Position numbers and translations under genes: made by a program. Under the pieces are notes generated by a model that saw only the letters and a list, made by a program, of their open reading frames with translations, did not search any database and was not told the origin of the DNA. From NCBI GenBank assembly GCA_037501455.1, contig CM074864.1:39520001-39584000 (forward strand): a stretch of DNA of 64,000 nucleotides, in the 5' to 3' direction. Position 1 is the first letter of the stretch; every line of letters starts with the position of its first letter. This DNA comes from Lantana camara. Lineage: Eukaryota; Streptophyta; Magnoliopsida; Lamiales; Verbenaceae. Shown piece by piece: positions 1 through 11,044 of the stretch.

Positions 1-1
1 G

Positions 2-1033
2 TATAGAAAGGAATTGGAGACCTCAGTGCAATTCTTAGTACTTTATGTTGATGACATCCTTCTTATTGGGAATTCGAAGGATGACATGAAAGTGACTAAG
101 TTATGGTTATCGAACCAATTCGAGATGAAAGATCTGGGTGATGCGTCCTATATCCTTGGAATTAAAATCTATAGAGATAGATCTAGAAGGTTAATAGGAC
201 TATCACAGTCGATGTACATTGACAAAGTATTGAAGAGATTCAATATGGAGTCAGTAAAGGTTAAGAACCTTCCTATGAGTGTAGGAACATATCTTTCAAT
301 GAAGATGTGTCCTAAGACTAACCTTGAGAAGGAAAGAATGACTCATACACCTTGTGCATCAGCAATAGGTAGCATAATGTATGCAATGTTATGTACTCGA
401 CCGGATGTGGCTTATGCACTTAGTGTAACAAGTCGTTTCCAATCTGACCATGGAGATGGTCACTGGGCTGCCGTGAAGAATATTCTCAAGTACTTGAAAA
501 GTACTGAAGATTTATTCTTAGTTTACGGAGGTCAGAAAGATCTTACTGTCGAAGGATACTGCGATGCAAGCTTTGCATCTGACTTAGATGATTTTAAGTC
601 AATGTCAGGATACATTTTCTGCCTAAACGGCGGAGCAGTGAGTTGGAAGAGTTCCAAGCAAATGACCACTGCAGATTCGACCACTGAGGCCGAATACTTA
701 GCTGAAAATGATGCAGCTAACGAAGGTGTTTGGATTAGAAACTTCATTCAAGAGTTGAATGTTGTTCCTAGCATGAAAGAACCCATTACTGTGTTTTGTG
801 ACAACACTGGGGCGGTTGCTCAAGCAAGAGAACCAAGATCTCACCAACGGACCAAGCACATTATGAGGAAGTATCACCTAATCCGTGATATTATCAAAAG
901 AGGAGATATGCAAATTGAGAGGATCACATCAGCAGAGAACGTGGCAGATCCACTTACTAAACTCCTTAATCGTGAAGCTTTCCAATGTCATCTTCAGAAG
1001 ATGGGACTTAGAATAGCTTTAGAATGGCTTTGA
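2..1033 (+). CDS. Copia element A pol, 3' part (RT end and RNase H)
   Basis: This frame is open to the left edge of the window and ends at a stop at 1031-1033, so only the C-terminal third of a Ty1/copia polyprotein is present. The RT catalytic motif LYVDDILLI is near the start. The copia RNase H follows, with DASFASD, TEAEYLAENDA and DNTGAVAQ carrying the expected acidic residues. The product would copy element RNA into cDNA and degrade the RNA strand inside the virus-like particle. It is the same family as elements B and D. There is no internal stop, but TEAEYLAEN replaces the TEAEYLAAN seen in D. The polypurine tract and 3' LTR follow directly. Seen: open frame and motifs. Inferred: intactness of the missing upstream part. 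Confidence 0.9.
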   Translation, partial: YRKELETSVQFLVLYVDDILLIGNSKDDMKVTKLWLSNQFEMKDLGDASYILGIKIYRDRSRRLIGLSQSMYIDKVLKRFNMESVKVKNLPMSVGTYLSMKMCPKTNLEKERMTHTPCASAIGSIMYAMLCTRPDVAYALSVTSRFQSDHGDGHWAAVKNILKYLKSTEDLFLVYGGQKDLTVEGYCDASFASDLDDFKSMSGYIFCLNGGAVSWKSSKQMTTADSTTEAEYLAENDAANEGVWIRNFIQELNVVPSMKEPITVFCDNTGAVAQAREPRSHQRTKHIMRKYHLIRDIIKRGDMQIERITSAENVADPLTKLLNREAFQCHLQKMGLRIALEWL

Positions 1034-1040
1034 CGGGCAA

Positions 1041-1049
1041 GTGGGAGAT
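1041..1049 (+). promoter_or_regulatory. Polypurine tract of copia element A
   Basis: The purine-rich run GTGGGAGAT lies directly before the LTR start TGTTAGG at 1050. It is the expected primer site for plus-strand DNA synthesis. The same tract is seen on the minus strand in B (6127-6138) and D (56604-56615). Confidence 0.8.
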
Positions 1050-1262
1050 TGTTAGGAATAATGCCCTAGAAAGCCGATTGTATATCCGCTTTGTGCTTTT
1101 CCTTATTGTAATCACAGACAATCTTTGAATGAAATAACGAATTGAGGCAACACTTCTTTATATGCTCTTGTTTGGTATGCATTTACTTTATCTGTGCATG
1201 TATGAGAACTCCCCTAATCCTGATGACTTTAGGACTCTACCATTTAGGTGAAATGGTTCATG
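1050..1262 (+). repeat. 3' LTR of element A, first segment
   Basis: This is the first 213 bp of the copia LTR, beginning TGTTAGGAATA. It stops at TCATG (1258-1262), where the reverse-oriented element B begins with TGTTGGAAAAC. The LTR resumes after the second TCATG at 11916-11920, which identifies TCATG as the 5-bp target-site duplication. Confidence 0.95.
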
Positions 1263-1354
1263 TGTTGGAAAACACGAATCAGAAAGCAGCGAAAATTTAA
1301 AAATTTTCCAACAAAAGGACCTTGGACTCGCAATCGTGTATCCAAATTCGTAGA

Positions 1355-4262
1355 TGTAACACCCCCGGACCGAAGGGTGCCACATCCCCCGCACTAAGGT
1401 CCAACACGAGTAACGAAATGGAAGGTCGCCCCCGTATCAAACCATAGCGAACGGGAGACACACAAAACTCATACCCTCGCTAGGCGGCCTAGACCCTCAA
1501 GAACTGCAAGAATAAAAAAAATCAGAGTAGCGGAAGCAAATCGTATACCAAACATGATTCCCAAGATCACATATATACATATCAAAATAGAGAAGGGTCA
1601 AGTATTCTAATCAACAAGCTAGCTTATATACAAATGTACAATGCCATCACGGCCAAAATAGCATAAGTGTATACCGAATACATAATCCAAAATGCGTAAA
1701 GTAAGGAAAAGAAAAATCCACAACGATGCATAAAGACCCAAGCTAACCCACAAGTAAACCCAAAAGACACTTGCCGCCTAGCTTGACTCGGAGGAACCTG
1801 CAAACTCAAAAGAAAGGGAAAAGGGGAAAACAACAACGAGGGTTAGTCCTAGCGACTAGTGAGGGGGCTAACTCACGCACCCGATATATATGTATATAGA
1901 GCAAAGCATTTAATCAAAACGGAAGAATCCTTGAACCGAGAGTGGTTTTTGCAAGCCAAATTAATTCCCGTGATATAGATATACAAAGGTTAAAGGAAAG
2001 GTACAAGGCCAAAAGCCAAACTCCAAGTTTTAGGTAAATTAAGAATCCACTCTCGTTCCATAGATCATACAGAGCTAAACCAACTCGGTGAGTACGAGTC
2101 ACACACATCCCAACTTCCATACACGAAAATCAAAGCAAAACAAAACACATCAGAATCCATCCCCAACACCGGTTGATAGAAGGGTTGATCGGCCCTAACT
2201 ATCCACATACACAGACGAGACAAGGTTTAATTACTACCTTGAAACCTTCGGCGGTTGCCTCCGCCGGCTCAAGAGAAACACCCTTCCTCAACCTCCCAAG
2301 GTTGGGCAAGACTCTCAAATGGAGGTGTTGATGGAAGAGCTCGGTGACCCCTCGGCCATCCCGAGATTACCATACCACACTCCGGGGCCCAAACATAACA
2401 CAAAAGTCACACAAACATATCTCAAAGCTTATCTTTCAAAGCCACATCTCGCTTACACACACACACTTGCATCAAACTAAAATTTTCAAACAAAAGCAAA
2501 ATAGCTTATATACTTATACAAAACGTTTTAAACTCTTATAACAAATGGGGCAAATCCCGCAACATAAGTATCATACACTTATTTACCATATATTATACGT
2601 ATCCACATGCGAGGCCTCAAATCAAGTAGGGTTATAGGTCGAATAACTAAAAGAACAAAACCTCACCTTGTCAACGACCGTAGTGGAGACAAAAGTGTGA
2701 CAGCCGGACACCTACGGAGCAAGCTCGTCCTCTACAGGGAGATCTTCTGAACAAGACCAACAACAAGGAACACTCTTAGACTCAATATGAACCACATTGA
2801 CGCTCAGTACATGCGTATGTATGTTTATGATGCAAATGGTATGAAATGAATCCACGTTTAGACCATTTATGAGCATTCAATGCGTATATGGACATACATC
2901 ATAAACGAGGAGATAAATCAAAGCTCAAATTCATAACATAAGGCTTACACAAAATATAACAAGTTGTTCATGCATACACACCAAAAACGAGGCAAGAAGG
3001 ATCAACAAGAAGCAACGGAAAGGAAACAAAACCAAGCAAAGACGGGTGGAAAACTAGAGTTCCTAGGGGACACGCCCGTGCCCCCCTGGAAGGGCAAACT
3101 GAGACACCCCCGTGTCTCAGTACAGAAACCGAACAACAGAATCCCGAAGGTGACACGCCCGTGTCACCAACATAGGGCAAACCGAGACACCCCCGTGTCT
3201 CGGTACAGAAAAACGTAAACATCTCAAACATCAAACTCAGCAACCCAAAAAAAAAAACCAAACACTCATACTCCAACTACCATGTAAGGAAATGCAATAA
3301 ATGCTAAGAATAAAGTCCTAGGAGCATAATATCATCATCAAAACTCAAGGAAACAAGAATGGAAGCAAAAATCAACAAATTCTCCCAACATCTACTATTC
3401 ACATGCTTGCTATATCTCAACAATCAACCATGGAAATGAACTCAAGAGCACATAAAAGAGAAGAGGGAGAGAGTAGAAGACAACCATGAACTCACCTTTC
3501 AAATTTGAGAAGCTTGGGTGAAGATTTGAGCTCAAAATCAAGAAAATTGACAAAGGGGTTTCTTCTTCCTTCTTGCTTTGCTTGGCTGATCGGTTCTTGG
3601 TGGGGGAGAGAGAGATATGGCTCGGTTTCCAGCAGAAAAAGGGCAAGAGAGAGCTCAACTCAAGGTATAACTCATGGTTAAGGCTTGGTTAAGGTTTAAG
3701 TGGGGTCCACAAAGACTTTATTGAGTCAAAAGGTGTCTCTCAAGCATAAAGGGCTCGTTACGGGTGAAATTCGAAGGTCTTAACGAGCTTAGAAAAATGT
3801 GAGGCTTGTACCATTAAACCTGAATCGTCGAAACGAGTTCAACGGAGGTGACGGAATTCGAATTTGAATTCCCGAGCTCAAGATACGCATCCCGGAACCC
3901 AAGGTGCGCTAAATGCTCTTTAGCCTCCTTTAGGTCCCGTCTCCAAAACGAACCCCCCAAAAAGGTAACCAAATCAAATACCAAAACATATAACGAGCAT
4001 ATAAACGAGTCCATAAAACATATAATTAACACATATCAAGAATTCACAAAAATCAGAATTAAATACGAATCTAAAACGAGCAAAATACAAAGTGAAGGAA
4101 AGTTAAACGTTCAAGTTAAACAAATTCATACCAAAGCAATTAAGTTCAAATAACTTCAATTAATCCACGTTAGCAATTAAATATCACATAATCACTTAAA
4201 GAAATAATTAAATAGCACACATAAGAGGTTACCTGAAAAGTCTGATCAGTCGGGATGTTACA
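1355..4262 (-). mobile_element. Del/Tekay-like solo LTR 1 (2,908 bp)
   Basis: The element starts TGTAACACCC and ends TGTTACA, with the perfect 5-bp duplication GTAGA at 1350-1354 and 4263-4267. It has no gag or pol, so I read it as a solo LTR left by LTR-LTR recombination. Orientation (minus) is relative: its reverse complement matches the layout of solo LTRs 2 and 3. Splice-donor-like GTGAG begins at 3495 and acceptor-like TTTGCAG ends at 1798 (minus strand). The small ORFs inside have no recognisable domain. The family assignment rests on LTR length and TGTAACACCCC-type ends recalled from plant Ty3/gypsy chromoviruses; no internal domain is available to confirm it. Confidence 0.85.
3067..3204. 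repeat. Array of four GC-rich palindromes in solo LTR 1
   Basis: Hairpin-forming repeats: a weaker one at about 3067-3086 (core CACGCCCGTG); 3098-3121 with 10-bp arms ACTGAGACAC/GTGTCTCAGT and loop CCCC; 3149-3168 with arms GGTGACAC/GTGTCACC; and 3181-3204 with arms ACCGAGACAC/GTGTCTCGGT. Outer base pairs differ between copies but stay complementary. Confidence 0.85.
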
Positions 4263-4561
4263 GTAGAGATAAGAAACTTACTTTTCTTTTATTCTTTCTT
4301 GAAGCGTTTCAAGCCACCCAAGAACGCTCTTCTCGCGGCTTGATCCCCTCTCCTTGGTAAAGCTCGAATATTCAAACTTCTAACTTGAAGCTCTCAAGAG
4401 ATAGTCCACCAACTTGACTACAATCTAACTAGTAAGGATGCTAGTTCTCTAGTTAGTGTTTAGGCTTAACCTAGGGTTTCGTTTATCTTGGAGAAAGGAT
4501 TGTGTTCAACACATGAACCAAAAGAATTGCCAATTAGCTCTAAGGGGAGCTCGAGCTCCCC

Positions 4562-4569
4562 TATTTATA
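4562..4569 (-). promoter_or_regulatory. TATA-like box in B 3' LTR
   Basis: TATAAATA on the minus strand, within the sequence CTCCCCTATTTATAATAAG. The matching position in A (13252-13257, plus) reads TATAAA, and in D's 5' LTR (60987-60994, minus) TATAAATA. Confidence 0.6.
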
Positions 4570-4908
4570 ATAAGGGAGTGGCCGAAAATCCCTAGTCCTT
4601 ATGGGCTAAGGATTTTGGTTCCTCTCTCCTATTACTTGATCATGAAGTAATTTTGATTTTGACTTTGAATTCAAATTCAAATCAACTTTCAAGAGATCTA
4701 AAATATCCAAACTATTTTTGGATAATTTTATACATTATTTATTTAAAATAAATAACTTATTTTTATCTAATCAATTAATTCATAATTAATTAACTAGATT
4801 ATTTTTCTCCAAAATAAGACTTTCTTTTTAATTCAAAATTAAACCAAAGTCTATTAAATAATTAACACATTTAATTATTTAATATATATATATACAATAT
4901 ATATATTT

Positions 4909-4980
4909 ACACGTGTGGGACACGTGTCACAAGGACAAGTGTCACTTACGTGACCCACACGTGTGGCTTCACACGAGTGG
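4909..4980. promoter_or_regulatory. ACGT-core (G-box/ABRE-like) palindrome cluster in B 3' LTR
   Basis: Three CACGTG cores plus near variants (TACGTG, CACGAG) lie within about 70 bp, upstream of the LTR TATA box on the minus strand. CACGTG is the known binding core for plant bZIP and bHLH factors. Equivalent clusters are at 12853-12915 and 61320-61378. Regulatory use is inferred. Confidence 0.6.
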
Positions 4981-6142
4981 AACCTTCTTGGCTTGATTAA
5001 CTCGTTTAATCATTTTAAAGCCTCAACTCATGTAACCAAGTTGTTGTGTGTGACCCTCTAGGTTCTCAATTCAATTAGCAGTGACCCCAATTAATTAATT
5101 CACTAATTAATTAATCTGTCCACAGATTAAACGACCATAGTCTAGCAACAGGTGTTTAACCCCTAGCTGAATTGGAATGTTCAGATTCGACAGAACCTTT
5201 AAGTCATTGATTCATGTGACATACAATCCTCCTACTTACTATCTCTCAACCAAGATCTAGGGTAAGGGAATAATCAGAACCCTAATAATCCGGTCTTAAA
5301 GCCAAGTGCATTTCATATCCATTTGATCTCAATCCAAGAAACCCTTTTCTTGATGTCTTGATCTACTGCATTGGCCAAGGACTCCATATGGCATATGAAT
5401 GACTTACACAATAAGAGATCACCTTGCAAATGCAAGTGTAGGTCCTTTCTTGATTCTCATTCACTTTCATGAATCACTTGTGCAGCCCCAGCATAAGCCT
5501 TGAATCAGTTGTCTAAGGCGACACCCTTTAAAGCTTATACCTAAGACTACAAAGTTAACTCATAAAGTGACAAGGAACCTCAAGTCTTAAGGATCAATTA
5601 ATCACATCAATGACTCGTGAGATATTTCCTAATCTAGAAGTTTCCATTTCCTGAAATAGAAACTTCCTTTCCCATTTAGGAATGTTCTCACACGGGGCAC
5701 CTCAGTGAACTTACTTATTAAAGTAAGCACCCTCATGTATCACGCACGTATCAACTATACACTTTGCACCTCCATGAAATAAGGTGGTCCTTCTTAAGGG
5801 CGTGATCCCACAAGCAACCCTTAGAGGAGTCAGGTTGACACTCCCACTGTCGGTAGGACTCATCGGCTTAGAGTATTTTACTAATCATGACTTATGTGAT
5901 ATAGGGCTCGTTTCATGAACCATTTCACCTAAATGGTAGAGTCCTAGAGTCATCAGGATTAGGGGAGTTCTCATACATGCACAGACAAAGTAAACGCATA
6001 CCAAACAAGAGCATATAAAGAAGTGTTGCCTCAATTCGTTATTTCATTCAAAGATTGTCTGTGATTACAATAAGGAAAAGCACAAAGCGGATATACAATC
6101 GGCTTTCTAGGGCACTATTCCTAACAATCTCCCACTTGCCCA

Positions 6143-7264
6143 TCAAAGCCATTCTAAAGCTACTCTAAGTCCCATCTTCTGAAGATGACCTTGGAAAGCT
6201 TCTCGACCAAGGGGTTTAGTAATTGGATCTGCCACGTTCTCTGCTGATGTGACCCTCTCAATTTGCACATCTCCTCTTTTGATAATATCACGGATTAGGT
6301 GATACTTCCTCATAATGTGCTTGGTCCGTTGGTGAGATCTTGGTTCTCTTGCTTGAGCAACCGCCCCAGTGTTGTCACAAAACACAGTTATGGGGTCTTT
6401 CATGCTAGGAACAACATTCAACTCTTGAATGAAGTTTCTAATCCAAACACCTTCCTTAGCTGCATCATTTGCAGCCAAGTATTCGGTCTCAGTGGTCGAA
6501 TCTGCAGTGGTAGTTTGCTTGGAACTCTTCCAACTCACTGCTCCGCCGTTTAGGAAGAAAATGTATCCTGACATTGACTTAAAATCATCTAAGTCAGATG
6601 CAAAGCTTGCATCGCAGTATCCTTCAACAGTAAGATCTTTCTGACCTCCGTAAACTAAGAATAAATCTTTAGTACTTTTCAAGTACTTAAGAATATTCTT
6701 CACGGCAGCCCAGTGACCATCTCCAGGGTCATATTGGAAACGACTAGTAACACTAAGTGCATAAGCCACATCCGGTCGAGTACATAACATTGTATACATT
6801 ATGCTACCTATTGCTGATGCATAAGGTGTATGAGTCATTCTTTCCTTCTCAAGGTTAGTCTTAGGACACATCTTCTTTGAAAGACATGTTCCTACACTCA
6901 TAGGAAGGTTCTTAACCTTTGCTGACTCAATATTGAATCTCTTCAATACTTTGTCAATGTACATCGACTGTGATAGTCCTATTAACCTTCTAGATCTATC
7001 TCTATAGATTTTAATTCCAAGGATATAGGACGCATCACCCAGATCTTTCATCTCGAATTGGTTTGATAACCATAACTTAGTCACTTTCATGTCATCCTTC
7101 GAATTCCCAATAAGAAGGATGTCATCAACATAAAGTACTAAGAATTGTACTGAGGTCTCCAATTCCTTTTTATACACACATGATTCATTCGAAATTTGAA
7201 TGAAGCCAAACGCTTTGACTGATTCATCAAATCGAATGGTCCAATTCCTAGAATCCTGTTTCAA
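6143..7264 (-). pseudogene. Element B pol: RT C-terminal half and RNase H
   Basis: This 373-codon frame holds the RT active-site motif YVDDILL and the copia RNase H motifs DASFASD, TETEYLAANDA and DNTGAVAQ. It is separated from the upstream RT frame (7261-7662) by a one-base deletion near 7313: B reads CTCCACTAAATG where D reads CTCCCACTGAATG on the plus strand. The apparent start is therefore not a true start. Compared with D it is otherwise well conserved. The frame ends just before the polypurine tract, as is usual for copia. Confidence 0.9.
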
Positions 7265-7662
7265 TCCATAGATTGATCTTTGGAGTTTGCAAACCTTTTG
7301 CTCACTCCACTAAATGTGAAACCTATGGGTTGCTCCATATAAATGTCTTTATCAATGTCACCATTGAGAAAGACAATTTTCACATCCATTGGCCATATCT
7401 CGTAGTCATAATACGCAGCAATGGCAAGCATGATCCGAATAGACTTTTGCATTGCAACTGGCGAAAAGGTTTCATTAAAGTCCACGCCGGGTCTTTGAGT
7501 GAATCCTTTTGCAACCAGTCTTGCTTTGTAAGCTGCAATACTTCCATCAACTCCAAGCTTTCTCTTAAAGATCCATTTGCAACCTATGGGTTTGACCCCA
7601 TCAGGCAAATCTACCAAGGTCCAAACTTGGTTGGAGTTCATGGAGTCTATTTCGGATTTCAT
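7261..7662 (-). pseudogene. Element B pol: RT N-terminal part
   Basis: The frame encodes the first copia RT block, with VWTLVDLP, GCKWIFKRK, YKARLVAKGFTQ, DFNETFSPVA and the palm aspartate in MDVKIVFLNGD. It diverges after FTFSG because of a one-base deletion, then stops. Upstream it is continuous in frame with the linker downstream of the integrase stop near 7760. It belongs to the element B polyprotein. Confidence 0.88.
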
Positions 7663-7758
7663 GGCTTCTATCCACTGTACAGAATCAGAATCTGAAAGTG
7701 CCTCCTCATATGTTAAAAGATCATTATCCTTTTGAGAGATTTCATGGAAGAATCCATA

Positions 7759-8835
7759 TTATCTCTCCGGCTGTCTAGGAGTGCATTCAGAACGCCTTAG
7801 AGGAGGATTTTCGTGTGTATCGAAATCCGTGATTGGTTGTGGTTGATCAGTAGGGGACGTCTCTTCAGTGGGTGGCGTGGGCTCACTTTGTACTTCCTCT
7901 AATTCTATGATCTTCCCTTTCTTTTCTTTAAGGAACGGTTCCTCAAGAAAAGTGGCATTTCTGGAAAAAAACACCTTTTGCTCAGATTGATCATAGAAGT
8001 AGTATCCTATGGATTCCTTAGGATAACCTACAAAGTAGCATAAGTTAGAACGAGATTCTAAATTATCTCCCGCTGTCCTCTTCACGTAAGCAAGATAACC
8101 CCAAATTCTTAAGTAAGAATAACTAGGGATTTTACCATGCCACATTTCATAGGGCATTTTGGGGACTGACTTAGAGGGAACTAGATTCAAAATCTTTGCT
8201 GCACTTTCTAGGGCATAACCCCAGAAAGAAGGTGGTAATTCAGTGAAACTCATCATGGAACGAACCATATCAAGTAGGGTTCGATTCCTTCTCTCAGAAA
8301 CTCCATTAAGCTGAGGAGTTCCCGGAGGAGTCCACTGAGAGATAATCCCATTATCTTTGAGATGATTAAGGAATTCTTCACTAAGATACTCGCCTCCTCG
8401 ATCAGATCGAAGTGCCTTGATCTTGTGACCAGATTGGTTCTCAACCTCCTTTTGAAATTCTAAGAATTTTTCAAAAGCTTCAGATTTATACTTCATTATG
8501 TATACATAACCATACCGACTAAAGTCATCAGTAAAGGTTATGAAATACTGATGATTGTTTCTAGTGCTTACACTAAGCGGTCCACAAACATCAATATGGA
8601 TCAAATCCAAAACCTTAGTGGCACGTTCCATAGTTCCTTTAAAAGGAAGTTTGGACATTTTTCCTTTGAGACAGGATTCGCAAGAAGTTAACTCCTTAAG
8701 ATCATTTTCAGAGAATGATCCTAAAGTGTTTATCTTGCTAATTCTGTTCTTGGAAATGTGTCCTAATCTAGCATGCCATAAGGGAGCTAAAACTTTGTCA
8801 TCTCTCTTACGTTTAGTTTCTCGTTGTATATTCAT
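7759..8835 (-). pseudogene. Element B pol: pre-integrase and integrase
   Basis: Domains in order: the zinc-binding pre-integrase region (WHARLGHISKNR, then SCESCLKGK, giving the H-H-C-C pattern) and the integrase core with DVCGPL, FTDDFSRYG, SDRGGEYLSEEF and the glutamate in GVSERRNR. It would insert element cDNA into the genome. The frame ends after CTPRQPER at a TAA where D reads TGG (Trp). The frame is open upstream of 8835 toward about 9000, where a small indel separates it from gag. Confidence 0.9.
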
Positions 8836-9007
8836 AATATTGATATTCTGAGTTAGATAAAGTCCATTACTTAGAGTACCGATGTGAACGGAAGAGTTGT
8901 TCCGTTTGATAAGGTATTTACCATTCTTATTATAAGTTTCATAACCTTCACAATTTAATATTGGAACTGAAATTATATTACGAATAATGCTCGGTACATA
9001 AAGGACT

Positions 9008-10060
9008 TTATTTAAGATAACTCAAACTACCTAAATCTAATCTAATTGTGCCTAAAGCTCGAGCTTCAATGTTTGAGCCATCGCCGATCTTCAAGATACA
9101 TTCTCCTTCTTTGAGTTGTTGGACTTCACTTAGCATTTGTATATCATTACAGATATGAGTTCCACAACTGGTATCAAGTACCCAAGAACTAGAATTAATA
9201 GAAAGATTTATTTCAACAAGAAACATACCTTTCTTTAGAGTAGCCTTGTACTCTGGGCAGTTTCTCCTCCAATGTCCCGCTTTGCCACAATGGAAGCAAA
9301 CATCCTCTTTCTGATCACGCTTCTTCTTTTGGGCCTTCCCCTTCGAAACGCCACCAGTGGGCCTAATGGGTTTCTTCTTCTTCTTTTGGGCTTTCTTGCC
9401 CTTACCTTTAGAAGGCCCAGAAGAGGAAGATGGAGCATTCACCATCAAAACCTTATTGTCTTTCTTGATCGTGCTTTCATCAGTCACAAGCTGACTAATC
9501 AGCTCAGCTACAGTAGCACCAGCATGATTCATATTGAAGTTAAGGACAAATGGGTTGAATGATGGTGGGAGCGAAGCTAGCAACAAATCCACTGAAAGCT
9601 CACCTTTCAGTGGCATGTCTATGGAAGCAACTTTCTCAGCAAGGGCGAGAAACTTGAGTCCATATTCATGGACACTTGAACCATCCCTCATTCTTAAGTG
9701 GAACAATTCCTTTGAAGTGTTATACCTTGTAACACGTTCATGAGGGTGGTAAAGTTGCTCTAAGTGGTCGTAAATCTCCCAAGTGAATTCCATGGCCTCA
9801 TGTTGCCTTTGCAAGTCCGGAGACATGTTAGCCAACATAAGGCAACGGTCTTGGAGATTATCATGCTTCCACTTCTGAATCGCGTCCCGCTCGGCCAGAG
9901 TGGGAGCCTCCCCTTCGGGACTAGGCTCCCCTTCGAAGAGAACATAAGTTCTCTTCTCAGAATCTAAAATGATTTTTAGATTCCTCAGCCAATCAGAATA
10001 GTTGGGACCAGTCAACTTGTTTGACTCGAGGATCGATACAAGAGGGTTTTTGGTTGCCAT
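9008..10060 (-). pseudogene. Element B gag and protease start
   Basis: This begins at the ATG at 10060 (MATKNPLVSILESNKLTG) and encodes a copia-type capsid domain (about residues 10-200), a Lys-rich stretch and a CCHC knuckle, CFHCGKAGHWRRNC, complete here although D's is broken. The protease motif reads LDTSCG where D has LDTGCG, so the catalytic DTG of D is DTS in B. The frame is lost near 9015 just after LDLGS because of an indel relative to D. Gag would coat element RNA. Confidence 0.9.
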
Positions 10061-11044
10061 TTCAAAACACGTAGAGAATCACAGAATCTACGACCTAAAT
10101 GGTAAAACAGAGAACTAGTGAGCATGCTGAATTATAACGATATACAAAAGATAAGGTCTTTAATCTAATGTAGCTCCCACTATTTTTCAAAGATCTAGAA
10201 TTCCCAAAGATCTAAGAGGAACACGTTTCCCAATGGGTACTAAGATCCTAGGCATTTTACCTCGAACCCACGACTCGCGGACATTCTAAGTAAGAACCCC
10301 AGGTAGGTGCAACTTACCAATTCTAACACCTTTAGAACTCTTAGTAATTGTTTTTGCATCACCTATCTTTCAATATGGACCCACGACTCGTGCGACATCC
10401 ATACTTACTTAGGCGTTAAGCTAGACCCGTCAATCATAAGATCATGATCAAAACTTAGTTCGAACGACCCACGACTCGCGGACATCGCCCTTGCTAAAAT
10501 TGATCACGAAATATTGATCATTTAAAATGATCAATTAGGTAACTAAGAACTAATAAGCTCCACTAGCTATCCCACGACTCGCGGACAATAACTAGCTTCA
10601 CTTACTAAACTTAAAACCTATTGATGGAATGCTAGGAATTTAATTCAAAATTTGCATCTTGAATTAAATACCTATTTGTTCAAAATTAGCTTAATATTTA
10701 ATGGGAATTTTCGAATCAACCGGAGAGTTGTCCGGTTCTACCTCACCAACATATATGTTATCCAATTTTATTAGTCTTGATTAATGCAAGTACACTTAAA
10801 TGCATTTCAAACAAGCACATAAACAGATAACATGTCCTAGCATGATATTAACATGCAATGATCATGGGTTCTACCTATCTTATGCGTGATATGTGGGAGC
10901 CACTCCACAATCAGAAGTTCTAACATACATGCCACATAAACAGTTTAAATCACATAAGGGAAAGCGGTAACAAAATACGAGCCCTATCTCTATTACATTT
11001 TTACAATTGAGATTCCCCTCCCTAACATTTTGAGGGGTCTTCAC
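10061..11044 (-). other. Leader region of element B with a repeated motif
   Basis: This 984-bp non-coding segment lies between gag and the 5' LTR. The motif CCCACGACTCGCGGACA, or a close variant, occurs at 10267, 10380, 10468 and 10571, about 90-115 bp apart. The stretch from about 10478 on is repeated at 62614-63178. No match to the usual initiator-Met tRNA primer site (TGGTATCAGAGC) is visible next to the LTR. D lacks all but about 60 bp of this leader. Confidence 0.75.

Larger units (their letters stand above)
1263..6126 (-). repeat. 3' LTR of element B, split by a solo LTR
   Basis: Read on the plus strand it starts TGTTGGAAAACACG and ends CCTAACA. Removing the inserted solo LTR and its duplicated GTAGA leaves about 1,951 bp, close to the 1,921 bp of D's 5' LTR. 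A minus-strand TATA-like TATAAATA lies at 4569-4562. An AT-rich segment and a cluster of ACGT-core palindromes lie upstream of it at about 4730-4980. Confidence 0.93.

Noticed and set aside
3067..3204. CRISPR-like repeat array
   Set aside because: The repeats are palindromes of varying sequence without uniform spacers, inside a plant LTR; no cas genes.
2964..3276. Short proteins in solo LTR 1 across the palindrome array
   Set aside because: The frames are open only because of the repeats; no start context or conservation.
1355..4262. Whole non-autonomous element (LARD or TRIM) instead of a solo LTR
   Set aside because: No internal pair of direct LTRs, primer site or polypurine tract is visible. 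All four insertions behave as single LTR units.
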